This document shows positions 1 to 10,530 of a stretch of 35,673 nucleotides of DNA, piece after piece. This DNA is from Gemmataceae bacterium. GTDB taxonomy: Bacteria > Planctomycetota > Planctomycetia > Gemmatales > Gemmataceae. A program made the position numbers and the translations under genes. The stretch is taken from the NCBI GenBank assembly GCA_022614915.1, contig JAKEHV010000515.1, forward strand, positions 1-35,673, written 5' to 3'. The stretch's first letter is position 1. Every line of letters begins with the position of its first letter. Under the pieces are notes generated by a model. That model saw only the letters and a list, made by a program, of their open reading frames with translations. It was not told the origin of the DNA and searched no databases.

Positions 1-1056
1 GCCGCCGCCTTGATCAACAGCCAGCCGATGGGCTTCTACGCGCCGGCGCAGCTCGTCGCCGACGCGCGCAAACACGGCGTCGAAGCGCGGCCGGTCGATG
101 TGAATTTCAGCGAATGGGACTGCACGCTGGAAGAAGAAATGAACCACAGAGACACAGTGACACTAGCCCGACGCGCGAGCGAGGAAACTAACCACAGAGA
201 CACAGAGACACAGAGAAGAGAGGAGAATAGATCAGAGTGCGCCTTGCGGCTTGGATTGCGTCTGGTGCGTGGGTTGTCGCAAACGCATGCAGAACAGATT
301 GTGCAAGCGCGTGGAGACTTGACATTTTCCTCGTTTGAAGATTTCGCGCAGCGGACGGGGTTGCGCAGCGCGGTCTTGAAGAAGCTGGCCCAGGCGGGGG
401 CGTTCCAGTCGCTGGGATTGACACGACGGCACGCGCTATGGCGATCGTTGCCCGAGCGCGAAGCGATGCCGCTGTTCGACGGTGTCCGCCAGTCGCTTAC
501 GTTCCCGGCTCGCCAAGAACTTGCTTGGCGAGCCGAGCCGCGTGAGCGGCCGGGTACTTCGCCACGCGACGCACCCGACGCCTTACGGCGTTCGGCTCGC
601 CAAGAAGTCGAAGAGACACCGCTGTTGCCCGCGATGACGCCGCTGCAGGAGGTGGTGGCGGATTACGGCACGGCGGGCCTGTCGCTGCGCGATCATCCGG
701 TGCGCTTCCTGCGGCAACAGCTCGACCAGCTCGGCGTCGCCCGAGCCACGGACCTGGCCACGCTGCCGCCCGGACGCCACCTCAAAGTCGCCGGCATCGT
801 CCTCCTCAGGCAACGCCCGAGCACGGCCAAGGGCATCACCTTCGTCACCCTCGAAGACGAAACCGGGATGGCCAACCTCATCGTCCGCCAGCAGGTCTGG
901 GACAGCTATCGCCGCGTCGCCTACACCGCCCACGCCCTGCTCGCCCACGGCTTTCTGCAGCGCGAAGCGGGCGTCATCCACGTGCTCGTGACCAAGCTGG
1001 AAGACCTGTCGGCCCGGCTTGCCGAGTTGCACGCCCGCTCGCGCGATTTTCGATAA
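1..1056 (+). CDS. dnaE2: Error-prone DNA polymerase DnaE2/ImuC, C-terminal part (5' end outside window)
   Basis: This is the last 351 residues of a C-family DNA polymerase of the DnaE2 (ImuC) type, the translesion polymerase of the SOS mutasome that works with ImuA and ImuB. The frame is open from base 1, so the gene starts upstream of the window. The opening stretch with the motif NSQPMGFYAPAQLV is the conserved DnaE end of the polymerase core. It is followed by a helix-hairpin-helix region (about residues 82-150, starting ALRLGLRLVRGL) and an OB-fold domain (about residues 255-335, with FVTLEDETGMANLIV). The C-terminus SRDFR resembles the SRDFH tail common in DnaE2 proteins. Two segments look like in-frame repeat insertions: one before the HhH region (about bases 141-231) and one between HhH and OB domains (about bases 507-606). 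The frame survives both, so the protein is probably functional. imuA and imuB, if present, lie outside the window. Confidence 0.93.
   Translation, partial: AAALINSQPMGFYAPAQLVADARKHGVEARPVDVNFSEWDCTLEEEMNHRDTVTLARRASEETNHRDTETQRREENRSECALRLGLRLVRGLSQTHAEQIVQARGDLTFSSFEDFAQRTGLRSAVLKKLAQAGAFQSLGLTRRHALWRSLPEREAMPLFDGVRQSLTFPARQELAWRAEPRERPGTSPRDAPDALRRSARQEVEETPLLPAMTPLQEVVADYGTAGLSLRDHPVRFLRQQLDQLGVARATDLATLPPGRHLKVAGIVLLRQRPSTAKGITFVTLEDETGMANLIVRQQVWDSYRRVAYTAHALLAHGFLQREAGVIHVLVTKLEDLSARLAELHARSRDFR
141..231. repeat. In-frame repeat insertion 1 inside dnaE2
   Basis: Two near-identical copies of a segment starting AACCACAGAGACACAG (142-163 and 190-211, one mismatch) flank a block at 165-187 that starts AGCCCGACGCGCGAGCG. 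The reverse complement of that central block recurs in the spacer at 1699-1721 with 21 of 23 bases identical. The insertion adds about 30 hydrophilic residues to DnaE2 just before the HhH region, where the family normally has a short linker. The composite structure suggests two repeat types nested together. Confidence 0.75.
507..606. repeat. In-frame repeat insertion 2 inside dnaE2
   Basis: The 13-mer GGCTCGCCAAGAA occurs at 507-519 and again at 594-606, bracketing the element. The first copy also forms a perfect 11-bp hairpin with 524-534 (loop of 6). The right end (581-606, starting CCTTACGGCGTTCGGC) matches 8021-8046 in the dsbD gene at 23 of 26 bases. It encodes an Arg/Ala/Pro-rich linker between the HhH and OB domains. 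Confidence 0.75.
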
Positions 1057-1162
1057 AACAGCATCAAAAAGCGGCTGAAACGAAACCTGCTCCCCAACTC
1101 GATTCTGCTAACTGAGTTGCAGGATTCGTTTCATTGTCATACAGACACCCACCTTCCCGAAA

Positions 1163-1227
1163 CGAATGAAACGAAATGACACGAATGATACGAATTGAAA
1201 CGAATTGGAACGAATGAAACGAATTCG
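1163..1227. repeat. Degenerate tandem repeat, unit CGAATGAAA
   Basis: About seven consecutive 9-10 bp units of the form CGAATGAAA / CGAATTGAAA run from 1163 to about 1227, between dnaE2 and arsC. The sequence GATTCGTTTCATTG at 1123-1136 is complementary to the units, so the upstream spacer could fold back onto the array. The rest of the 1057-1264 spacer shows no gene and no clear promoter. Confidence 0.75.
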
Positions 1228-1264
1228 CGAATAGTCAAGGACTAACATCACAAGAAAAAACCTG

Positions 1265-1696
1265 ATGCCCAAACCGATCATCCTGTTCCTGTGCACCGGC
1301 AATTCGGCCCGCAGCCAAATGGCGGAGTATCTCTTGCGCGGCGCGACCGATGCCTTCGAAGTCCACAGTGCCGGCACCGATCCCAAAGGCGTCAACCCGC
1401 TCACCGTGCAAGTGATGAGCGAACTCGGCGTGGACATGTCCAAGGCACGATCCAAACACCTGTCGGAGTTTCGCGATCAGCCGGTGTCGGTGCTCATCAC
1501 CGTTTGTGCCGAGGCGGACAAGTCCTGTCCGGCCGGCGCCCTGCCGCAGGTCAAGCACAGGCTAATGTGGAAATTCGACGATCCCGGCGCCGCCCAAGGG
1601 ACCGAAGAAGAAAAGTTGGCGGTTTTTCGCCGGATTCGCGAGCAGATCGGCCAACGGATCGAGGAATGGCTGAGGGACGCGCGGCCGAACAACTAA
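1265..1696 (+). CDS. arsC: Arsenate reductase, thioredoxin-coupled (low-molecular-weight PTP fold)
   Basis: The 143-residue protein would reduce arsenate to arsenite in the cytoplasm, using thioredoxin as electron donor. The N-terminal P-loop CTGNSARS carries the nucleophile Cys10 and Arg16 of the CX5R phosphatase motif. Cys81 and Cys88 have the spacing of the resolving cysteines Cys82 and Cys89 in the S. aureus pI258 enzyme, which separates it from ordinary low-molecular-weight tyrosine phosphatases. The FDDP motif (residues 104-107) supplies the acidic residue next to proline. Length fits the family. The gene stands alone: no arsR, arsB or acr3 is adjacent. The start ATG has only a weak purine-rich region upstream, but it lies directly before the conserved beta-strand, leaving no room for another start. 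Confidence 0.93.
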   Translation: MPKPIILFLCTGNSARSQMAEYLLRGATDAFEVHSAGTDPKGVNPLTVQVMSELGVDMSKARSKHLSEFRDQPVSVLITVCAEADKSCPAGALPQVKHRLMWKFDDPGAAQGTEEEKLAVFRRIREQIGQRIEEWLRDARPNN

Positions 1697-1698
1697 AA

Positions 1699-1721
1699 TT
1701 CCCTCGCTCACGCGTCGGGCT
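1699..1721. repeat. Intergenic copy of the dnaE2-type repeat
   Basis: This 23-bp stretch (starts TTCCCTCGCTCACGCG) is the reverse complement of 165-187 in dnaE2 with two mismatches. It lies just after the arsC stop codon, so the same repeat occurs both inside a gene and between genes. Confidence 0.75.
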
Positions 1722-1751
1722 CCGCGCATTTATCCACTTGAGGATTGCTGC

Positions 1752-2579
1752 ATGCGTTTGTCAAACCTTGTACTTTGTGTAGGGCTGGCGGCGACGCCGA
1801 CATGCTGCGCCGCGCTGACAAGCAAGCTGGCAGCTTGCACTACGGGACAGAACGAAACGCTCGACATGCTCAACCGGGCCATTGAGGCTGCGCCGAAAAA
1901 CGCCGGGCTTCTCTTGCAGCGCGGCGTCCTGCTCGGCTCTCTGGGCAAGTACTTGGACGCCGTCGCCGACTTTTCCAAGGCGCTCCAGCTCGATTCGAAG
2001 CTGGCGGACGCCTACCACGAGCGCGGCTGCGCCTACTTCAAGCTCGGCAAGTTCAAGGAATCCGTGCGCGATTTCGACCGATATATCGAGCTGAAGCCCC
2101 AGCGCAAGGCGAGCCATTGGCAGCGCGGCATCTCCTACTACTATGCCGGACAATACGAGGATGGCCGGCGGCAATTCGAAGGCTATCAGGACTTCGACAG
2201 CAATGACGTGGAGAACGCCGTCTGGCGCTTCATGTGCATGGCCCGCCGCGACAACATGGACAAAGCCCGCAAAGAGATTCTCAAGATCGGCGCGGACAAG
2301 CGCGTGCCGATGCGCCAAGTGTACGAGCTGTTCGCGGGGCGGCTCAAACCCGCCGACGTGTTGGCGGCCGCCGTCGCCGGCAACCCCAAACCGGAAACAC
2401 GCAGCCGGCAGCTTTTCTACGCCCACCTCTATGTCGGCATTTATTTCGACCTCGAAGGCAATAAGGCGAAGGCCTTGGAGCATCTGAGCACGGCGGCCGA
2501 CGACCACCGCATCGATCACTACATGTGGGACGTGGCCCGCATTCACCGGGATTTGCTCAAAGCGTCCAGCAAGAAATAG
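1752..2579 (+). CDS. Exported TPR-repeat protein
   Basis: A 275-residue protein with an N-terminal export signal (hydrophobic residues about 4-20, ending CCAAL) followed by tetratricopeptide repeats. Three TPR units are readable at about residues 36-140 (for example LLLQRGVLLGSLGKYLDAV and ADAYHERGCAYFKLGKFKES). The C-terminal third contains YAHLYVGIYFDLEGN and a final helix with DHYMWDVARIH, a pattern seen in NlpI-like and planctomycete TPR proteins. It is probably an envelope protein mediating protein-protein contacts; no catalytic motif is visible. The start is supported by TTGAGGATT upstream. A short palindrome (1822-1838) lies in frame just after the signal peptide and encodes SKLAAC. 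The gene is convergent with the large membrane protein gene, with only 31 bases between the stop codons. Confidence 0.85.
   Translation: MRLSNLVLCVGLAATPTCCAALTSKLAACTTGQNETLDMLNRAIEAAPKNAGLLLQRGVLLGSLGKYLDAVADFSKALQLDSKLADAYHERGCAYFKLGKFKESVRDFDRYIELKPQRKASHWQRGISYYYAGQYEDGRRQFEGYQDFDSNDVENAVWRFMCMARRDNMDKARKEILKIGADKRVPMRQVYELFAGRLKPADVLAAAVAGNPKPETRSRQLFYAHLYVGIYFDLEGNKAKALEHLSTAADDHRIDHYMWDVARIHRDLLKASSKK
1822..1838. repeat. Short palindrome in the TPR gene
   Basis: GCAAGCT and AGCTTGC form perfect 7-bp arms around GGC, immediately after the signal peptide coding region. The form is like the GCAGGCT/AGCCTGC palindrome near the dsbD stop codon (10104-10118). Confidence 0.55.
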
Positions 2580-2610
2580 GCGGTGGATTGTTGTCGAGGA
2601 AAACGCCTTG

Positions 2611-5600
2611 TCACTGTTCCTGCCGCGCGATCAGCTCCAGATAGCGTTCGGCGATGGGGCGATCTGCAAAATGAATTTCCGTGTCGGTTATCTTCAGGGA
2701 TTGCTCAAACAACTGCTTCGCCTTGGCGATGTCCCCCCCTTCCAGCGCCAAGATTCCGCGGAGCACGCGCCAATCGGCGGCCTGACGCATGGTGTTCTCC
2801 AAAGAGGCGTTCAAGCCCTGCAAGACAGCGTCGCTGCGCATTATTACCGCACAGCGCGCGACCAGGGGTGTGCCTAGGGATGCCCTGAGCATCAGGCTTT
2901 CGGCCAAGACCTGACCGGCATGCGCGGCGCTCTTTTCGAAATCGATCCTTTTTTCCAACTCCACCATGGCTTTGTCGAAGCCGGCGTAATCGCCCATGGC
3001 CGCCGCGTGCATGGCGCGGGCCTCATGATACAAGGGGCCCAAGGCTTTCTCGATCTCCGGCCAGACGGAATCGATTTCCGCGCCCCGGCCCATCATGAGC
3101 AGCAGCCGCACTTGCCAATAAAACGCCTCGAGCTGATCTTGCGGATTGAGCGATTCGATCAGCTTTTCTTTTTGCAGTTGATTGAGCGCTTCCAGGGCCA
3201 GCCCCATGCCGCGCGGATCTTCCGATTCCTTGTTGTTGATGTCGATGGTTCGAAACGGCATGCGGACCGCCAGCCGGTATTTGTCCAAACCTTTGCGCGT
3301 GTCGGCCATAAGATCGAAATCGCCGCGGCGCTTCTTTACTTCCATGTCCAGCAGTTTGAACTTATCGTTTAGTTTTCTTTTGCGATCCTTGAACGCTTCC
3401 AGAAACACCGGCTCGACGGACCTGACCTCGTTCAAATGCTTGACCGCATTCCGCAAGTACTCCAAAGCCACGTCGAGATAGTGCTGCTCCAGGAACAAGT
3501 CGGCGACCATTTCGTGGATATCGTAGTCCTCCGGCTGGAGCAGTAGGTAACTGCGCAAGGCCGTGATGATCTGAATCTGCCGGATGGTTTGGCGAAAGCC
3601 CGTGGGGACGTTGCCGCCGTAGTTTCCCCAGTATTCTTCTTGCTGATGAAAAACGCGTTGGTAAGCATCCGACAATACTTTGTAAGAGAACGCGTCGTGA
3701 GAATTGTCCGCGACGGCGCGGCGGGCATAACGCACCATCAGCAACGGTGCGGCGGGCGGTCCGCCGTACTTGGCGCGCAGAAACGGCCTGCCGGACTGGT
3801 ATTGCTGGGAAAAAAGGCGCCCCGGAATATCGAGGATGGCCGCAAATGTGCCGACGGTTCCGGGGGCAATGCCAGAAAGGCTCGCGGGCTCGATCCAGCG
3901 GGCCACTTCCGCCATGCAGACAAAAGGCTTTTGCCATTGCACACTGCGGACTTGAGTGTACCCCAAAAGCAAATTGGCGCGATGGGCGTCGAGCGGCCCC
4001 GGTTGGACGCCGTGACGATACAAATCCCAATCACTCTGTGGCCCCGGCAAGAGCGGCGTGCCATTTTCGGGGGGCTTGGTTTGCGCTGCCTCCACGCCAA
4101 AAGCTTGCGCCAAAAGCTTCTGGTCCCAGCGCTCGCCTTGTACGGGCTGCGCTTCGCCCCATGCCACCAGCACGGTTCGGCCGTCTCCGGAGCGGACTTC
4201 CCACTTTTTCGGATACTGCCAGGCTAGGCCGACAAACTCGCGGCTCAGGTCATCGCGGGGCTGCTCGTAGTTCGTGACCGCCACCAAATTGATTTTGCGG
4301 TCCGCGAAAGTCTTCTGCCAAATCTCGGCGGCGGCGCCGCCGCCCTTGCCGGACACCTCGTCGCGTGTGTCCTCCAGCAGGGCTTTCCTCGTTTTCGCCG
4401 AAATGCCGGACTCGGCGGGAAACAGCGGCCAGCGAAAATCGAAATAGCACTTCACGCCGGGCGCATGCCAGGCGCAGTAGTGCGCCAGATCGGCGGTGAA
4501 ATTGAAGACGCGCTGGGCGGGCCCGGCCTTGTGCAGCTCACCCAACTCCTGGGCCGCTGCCGCCAGCGACGCATCGGAAGTCACAGTCCAGGCGACGCGG
4601 CGCGGCGACCGAAAGTTTCCAGGGGCCCAATTGAGCCAGCCCGGCCAGACCAAATAGAAGAGAATCAAGAACACCCCGACCGTGCCAATGCGCGCCAGGC
4701 CGGCTCCTTGCCACGAACGCGGCATCGTCTTTGGAAATTGGCTTTCGCGCCAGGCGAACCAATCGCCCCAGTTGAGAACGGCGATCGGACCAGCGACGAT
4801 GGCAAAAAGAGGAATGAGACGGTGCTGCGTGAACGCCAATATCGCAAACAAGAGCCACAAGGCAAGCCGCCCCGGCTGCAAGCCGCGCGCGCCGGCCCAA
4901 CCCGCCGTTACGGAGGCGACGATGAACGATCCCAAGCTGACGAGCAACAAGAGCCAAAAGCTCATTCCGGCCGCGTTAAGTCCCACCCCCGTGTGCCAAA
5001 ACGTTCGGTGAAACGGTGTGTGCAAGGGAAATAGGCCCGGTTCATGGCGCTGCAAGTTTTGAAATGTCCGCCCGCCTGCTGCAAGGAAGTCCGGCAAGTC
5101 AACTACCCGAAGCAGGAGGTACGCCAATTCGCTCGGAAGCTGAAACACGCGGTAGGTGTGTGGGTTGGCCAGGCACGCCGCCAAACTGGCGACAAAGACA
5201 AGTCCCAGCGTGCGCCCGGGCACGGCGTTGGGTATGGCGAAGAGTTTCGCGACTCCGGTGCTTGCCCACAAGAGCGCCAAACACAATGGCCCTAGGATGA
5301 AGAAACTGTCCAAGTTAGCCCAAAGCAGGCAGACAAGCGGCATCAGCCACAACAGCCGCGGATTTCCCGACATGTTCGTGCTATGGCTGAGCGCTCCACT
5401 CCGGTGGAGAATCCACAGCGAAACGCCCAAAAGCAGAAAAGAGGCAACCATTGGTTGCATGAGCAGGCGGCTGCTTAAAGCCAGTGCCGCCAGGCACACG
5501 CACGCGACGGACAGCCAGCGCTTGGTTTGGGCGTCGCGAATGCTTAAGAGCAAGGCCACTAAGAGTACGCCTAAGAAAGCTTTGAAGACGATGAGACCCG

Positions 5601-6027
5601 CGCCGCCGAACCAACCGTAGAGAGTGTAGAGAATGAGCGACCACAACCACGAATGGTTGATCCAGGGAACGGCCGGACGGCTGCCGGCGGCTTCGGTGGC
5701 CACCGAGAACGGATCATGGCCTACCGTCCAGTCTCCTTCAGCAATGAGGCGGCCGGTGGCGAGCTGCATCCAGATGTCGCTGTTGCTGGCGGCGAATGAG
5801 CCCATGAGAAAGGTCAGGACGAGCAACAAGAACGCCAGCATCACATCGCAACGGTCGAGCCAGGCGGGAGGCGTGGGCGCGGGCGCGGGCGCCGGCGGCG
5901 GCGGCAACGGAATGACCTCGGCGTCCAGCGGCGCGCCTTCTTGGAAATGGGTGTCCCCTCGCCCCAGTGGGGATGAGGGGAGCGGGCTGCCCGTTGGCTG
6001 AATGCCGTGTTCGGGTTGTTGAGGCAT
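2611..6027 (-). CDS. Large polytopic membrane protein with soluble TPR-like C-terminal region
   Basis: A 1138-residue protein. The start at 6027 is chosen because GAAGAAAGAGACATT precedes that ATG; an upstream in-frame start would add 26 residues of unlikely sequence. Residues about 1-55 are a proline-rich cytoplasmic tail containing a repeat-derived segment and PPPPAPAPAPTPP. From about residue 63 to 450 there are ten or more hydrophobic segments. The first loop reads SDIWMQLATGRLI, then GHDPFS and WINHSWL, an arrangement resembling the acidic first loop of GT-C fold glycosyltransferases, which suggests but does not prove a lipid-linked sugar transferase. The region after about residue 450 is soluble; residues about 780-1138 look helical and TPR-like (YLLLQPEDYDIHEMVADLF). 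It has no operon partner. Assignment to a membrane protein is firm; the function is not. Confidence 0.85.
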   Translation of the reverse strand: MPQQPEHGIQPTGSPLPSSPLGRGDTHFQEGAPLDAEVIPLPPPPAPAPAPTPPAWLDRCDVMLAFLLLVLTFLMGSFAASNSDIWMQLATGRLIAEGDWTVGHDPFSVATEAAGSRPAVPWINHSWLWSLILYTLYGWFGGAGLIVFKAFLGVLLVALLLSIRDAQTKRWLSVACVCLAALALSSRLLMQPMVASFLLLGVSLWILHRSGALSHSTNMSGNPRLLWLMPLVCLLWANLDSFFILGPLCLALLWASTGVAKLFAIPNAVPGRTLGLVFVASLAACLANPHTYRVFQLPSELAYLLLRVVDLPDFLAAGGRTFQNLQRHEPGLFPLHTPFHRTFWHTGVGLNAAGMSFWLLLLVSLGSFIVASVTAGWAGARGLQPGRLALWLLFAILAFTQHRLIPLFAIVAGPIAVLNWGDWFAWRESQFPKTMPRSWQGAGLARIGTVGVFLILFYLVWPGWLNWAPGNFRSPRRVAWTVTSDASLAAAAQELGELHKAGPAQRVFNFTADLAHYCAWHAPGVKCYFDFRWPLFPAESGISAKTRKALLEDTRDEVSGKGGGAAAEIWQKTFADRKINLVAVTNYEQPRDDLSREFVGLAWQYPKKWEVRSGDGRTVLVAWGEAQPVQGERWDQKLLAQAFGVEAAQTKPPENGTPLLPGPQSDWDLYRHGVQPGPLDAHRANLLLGYTQVRSVQWQKPFVCMAEVARWIEPASLSGIAPGTVGTFAAILDIPGRLFSQQYQSGRPFLRAKYGGPPAAPLLMVRYARRAVADNSHDAFSYKVLSDAYQRVFHQQEEYWGNYGGNVPTGFRQTIRQIQIITALRSYLLLQPEDYDIHEMVADLFLEQHYLDVALEYLRNAVKHLNEVRSVEPVFLEAFKDRKRKLNDKFKLLDMEVKKRRGDFDLMADTRKGLDKYRLAVRMPFRTIDINNKESEDPRGMGLALEALNQLQKEKLIESLNPQDQLEAFYWQVRLLLMMGRGAEIDSVWPEIEKALGPLYHEARAMHAAAMGDYAGFDKAMVELEKRIDFEKSAAHAGQVLAESLMLRASLGTPLVARCAVIMRSDAVLQGLNASLENTMRQAADWRVLRGILALEGGDIAKAKQLFEQSLKITDTEIHFADRPIAERYLELIARQEQ
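5955..5980. repeat. GC-rich palindromic repeat in the large membrane protein gene
   Basis: CCCCTCGCCCC and GGGGATGAGGGG form an imperfect hairpin with a 3-base loop. It aligns with 28996-29021 in the ygfZ gene at 22 of 26 bases. It is read in frame within the N-terminal proline-rich tail. Confidence 0.65.
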
Positions 6028-6185
6028 AATGTCTCTTTCTTCGAACCGGTTAAGAATTACGAATGATGTTGTCTTAACGGTAGATGTTGCGGGGCAGCGG
6101 GTCAACCGGAAAGCTCAACCGATTAGCGTTCGGACAAACGCGATGCCGAACCTAGGATGCAGCGAACGCTAAACGAAGATTGGCG

Positions 6186-6214
6186 TTCACCCGCTTCCGG
6201 ATGCATCGTAGAAT
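6186..6214 (+). promoter_or_regulatory. Candidate sigma-70-type promoter for the NHLRC2-like/dsbD unit
   Basis: TTCACC (4 of 6 matches to the -35 consensus), a 17-bp spacer, then TAGAAT (5 of 6 to the -10). It lies about 50 bases upstream of the start at 6263. A small GC hairpin (CCCGG/CCGGG, 6222-6237) would lie in the leader. Found by eye only. Confidence 0.45.
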
Positions 6215-6262
6215 ACAAAAGCCCGGCCGTTTCCGGGTCCAACTTCTTGCGGGGGTCATTGC

Positions 6263-7942
6263 ATGATCAAGCTGTTGCTTTCGCTCGGTCGAACCGCGGT
6301 CCGGTGGGGCAGACATGCTCGTCTCTGGGCAGGCAAAAACGCCTATCCCGGTATCGCCATGGTCTGTTTCTTCGTTGTCCTGGCCTTCACCGGCTGCAGC
6401 CGCGATCCCAGCCCCATGCAGCAGGTCGCGCTCGGGGGTGAAAAGCCGCTCAAGAAGCGCAACCCCGCGCCCGGGCTGTTCGGCGGCTCCGCTTGGCTCA
6501 ACAGCTCCAAGCCGCTTTCGATCGACGACCTCAAAGGCCGTATCATTCTGCTCGACTTCTGGACGTTGTGCTGCATCAATTGCATTCACACCTTGCCCGA
6601 CCTAGCCAAGCTGGAAGCCAAGTACGGCGGCATGCTCGTCGTCATCGGCGTGCACACTCCCAAGTTTGAAAACGAGAAAAACACCGAGAGCATCCGCAAG
6701 GCGATTTTGCGCTACCAGGTCAAGCATCCCGTGATCAACGACGCCGATCAGAAAATCTGGCGGCGCTACCGGGCCAACTCCTGGCCCACGTTGGTGCTCA
6801 TCGACGCCGAGGGCAACTACTACGGACAAATCTCCGGGGAAGGAGTGTATGAAGTCTTAGACCAGCACATTGAAAAGCTTGTCAAAGAGGCGCGCGACAA
6901 GAAAATCCTGAAGGAAGACGTCATCGATTTCGGCCTCGAGAAGGAAAACACCGGCGCCCTCAACTTCCCCGGCAAGGTCCTCGCCGACGCGGCTTCGAAT
7001 CGGCTTTTCATCGCCGACAGCACCAATCACCGCATTGTCATTACGGATTTGGACGGCAAAAAGATCACTGTCGCCGGCGACGGCGTGGAGGGCCTGAAGG
7101 ATGGCGCCTTCGCCCAAGCCCGCTTCAGCGACCCACAGGGCATGGCGCTTAAGGGTGACGTGCTCTACGTCGCTGACCGCAAGAACCACGCACTGCGCGC
7201 CCTGAATCTCAAAGACCAAACAGTCGCAACGATAGCCGGCACCGGCGAGCAGGATCGCGAAAACCGCGACCGCGGCGGCACCGCGCTCAAGACGGGACTC
7301 AACAGCCCGTGGGACCTCTTATGGCACAACGGCAAACTGTTCATCGCCATGGCCGGCCATCACCAAATCTGGACCTATGATCCCGACAAGCTGACCGTTG
7401 ATCCCTATGCCGGCAACGGCCGCGAGCACATTGACGACGGCCCCCTCGCCCGGTCCACCTTCGCCCAACCGAGCGGCTTGACGTCGGACGGCAAAACTCT
7501 GTGGGTTGCGGACAGCGAAGCCAGCGCCATTCGCGCGTTGCCCCTGGACGGCAAAGGCAACGTCACGACCGTGGTTGGGGTCGAAGGCGACGGACTGTTC
7601 CACTTCGGCGACGAGGACGGCCAAGGAAGCAAGGTTCGCCTGCAACATGCCCTCGGCGTCATTTTCCGCGACGGCCAGCTTTACGTCGCGGACACGTACA
7701 ATAGTAAGATCAAGCTCATCGACCCTGAGAAACGCACCTGCAAGACGTTTCTGGGCGATCCGGCCGGTTGGCTCAAGCCGAAGATGTTCAACGAGCCGGG
7801 CGGCCTAAGCTTCGCCGGAGACAGGATGTACGTCGCGGATACGAATAACCACCGCATCCGGGTCGTCGATATGAAAACCCGGTCGGTCAGCACGCTGGAA
7901 TTGCAGGGCGTGGAGGCGCCGGTGCGGGAGAAGAAGAAGTAA
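6263..7942 (+). CDS. NHLRC2-like lipoprotein: thioredoxin-like domain plus NHL beta-propeller
   Basis: A 559-residue protein with a hydrophobic N-terminal segment ending FTGC (Cys45), a plausible lipoprotein signal. A thioredoxin-like domain follows at about residues 72-210, with the redox motif WTLCCINC (Cys103, Cys104, Cys107) and the cis-proline segment NSWPTLVLID. Residues about 225-545 are NHL repeats forming a propeller, with units such as LFIADSTNHRIVITD, LYVADRKNHALRAL and MYVADTNNHRIRVVD. The order thioredoxin then NHL and the CCINC motif match the NHLRC2 family, conserved from bacteria to animals. It would act as a membrane-anchored redox protein outside the cytoplasmic membrane. 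The start at 6263 follows GCGGGGGTC; an internal ATG at 6359 would give a shorter signal. It lies 8 bases upstream of the dsbD-like gene. Confidence 0.88.
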   Translation: MIKLLLSLGRTAVRWGRHARLWAGKNAYPGIAMVCFFVVLAFTGCSRDPSPMQQVALGGEKPLKKRNPAPGLFGGSAWLNSSKPLSIDDLKGRIILLDFWTLCCINCIHTLPDLAKLEAKYGGMLVVIGVHTPKFENEKNTESIRKAILRYQVKHPVINDADQKIWRRYRANSWPTLVLIDAEGNYYGQISGEGVYEVLDQHIEKLVKEARDKKILKEDVIDFGLEKENTGALNFPGKVLADAASNRLFIADSTNHRIVITDLDGKKITVAGDGVEGLKDGAFAQARFSDPQGMALKGDVLYVADRKNHALRALNLKDQTVATIAGTGEQDRENRDRGGTALKTGLNSPWDLLWHNGKLFIAMAGHHQIWTYDPDKLTVDPYAGNGREHIDDGPLARSTFAQPSGLTSDGKTLWVADSEASAIRALPLDGKGNVTTVVGVEGDGLFHFGDEDGQGSKVRLQHALGVIFRDGQLYVADTYNSKIKLIDPEKRTCKTFLGDPAGWLKPKMFNEPGGLSFAGDRMYVADTNNHRIRVVDMKTRSVSTLELQGVEAPVREKKK

Positions 7943-7950
7943 CTTTTACT

Positions 7951-10140
<2,190 letters not shown>

Positions 10141-10209
10141 CGGACGCAGGCATAAACGAACTGAAGGCACGCATACCCAAAATCACAGTGGACCGCTGAG
10201 CGCCTCAGT

Positions 10210-10509
10210 TTACGATGCCGACGTCCCTTTGGCAGTGCTTGTCGCAGCGCTTAATTGCATATACTCGGCACGAATGCGATCGTCGAGCCAGCGTTTGATC
10301 AAGATTTGGAAGCTGATCCCTTGGCGGCGCGCGAATTCCTCCAGGAGAGCGAGCTGTTTCTTCGGCAACCGGATGCTGAGCGCTTCGGATTCGGCAACGC
10401 GCGGCACTGAATCAGGCGCGTCGTCCCAGTCCGCAGGCGTTGCCTCACGGTTATCCCAAAGTTGAGCCTCACGCGCCAATTCTTCGTCCGTCAAACGCTT
10501 CTCACGCAT
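10210..10509 (-). CDS. BrnA/CopG-type ribbon-helix-helix antitoxin-like protein, orphan
   Basis: A 99-residue protein. The central segment ALSIRLPKKQLALLEEFARR followed by QGISFQILIKRWLDDRI is a ribbon-helix-helix DNA-binding pattern like BrnA and CopG antitoxins: one beta-strand, then two helices. The N-terminal part (LTDEELAREAQLWDNRE) is acidic and helical, as in BrnA-like proteins. BrnA normally represses its own promoter and neutralises the BrnT ribonuclease encoded just upstream. Here there is no BrnT-sized ORF on either side, so it is an orphan or has another role. TTGAGAAAAC precedes the start ATG. A candidate promoter with an inverted repeat in its spacer lies directly upstream, which fits autoregulation. 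Confidence 0.75.
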   Translation of the reverse strand: MREKRLTDEELAREAQLWDNREATPADWDDAPDSVPRVAESEALSIRLPKKQLALLEEFARRQGISFQILIKRWLDDRIRAEYMQLSAATSTAKGTSAS

Positions 10510-10530
10510 TGTTTTCTCAAATACTCATGG

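Noticed and set aside
1163..1227. CRISPR-like array
   Set aside because: Units are 9-10 bp, contiguous and degenerate, without spacers; no cas gene is present.
1761..2546. A 261-codon minus-strand frame opposite the TPR gene
   Set aside because: Antisense shadow; the plus-strand TPR repeats and signal peptide are unambiguous.
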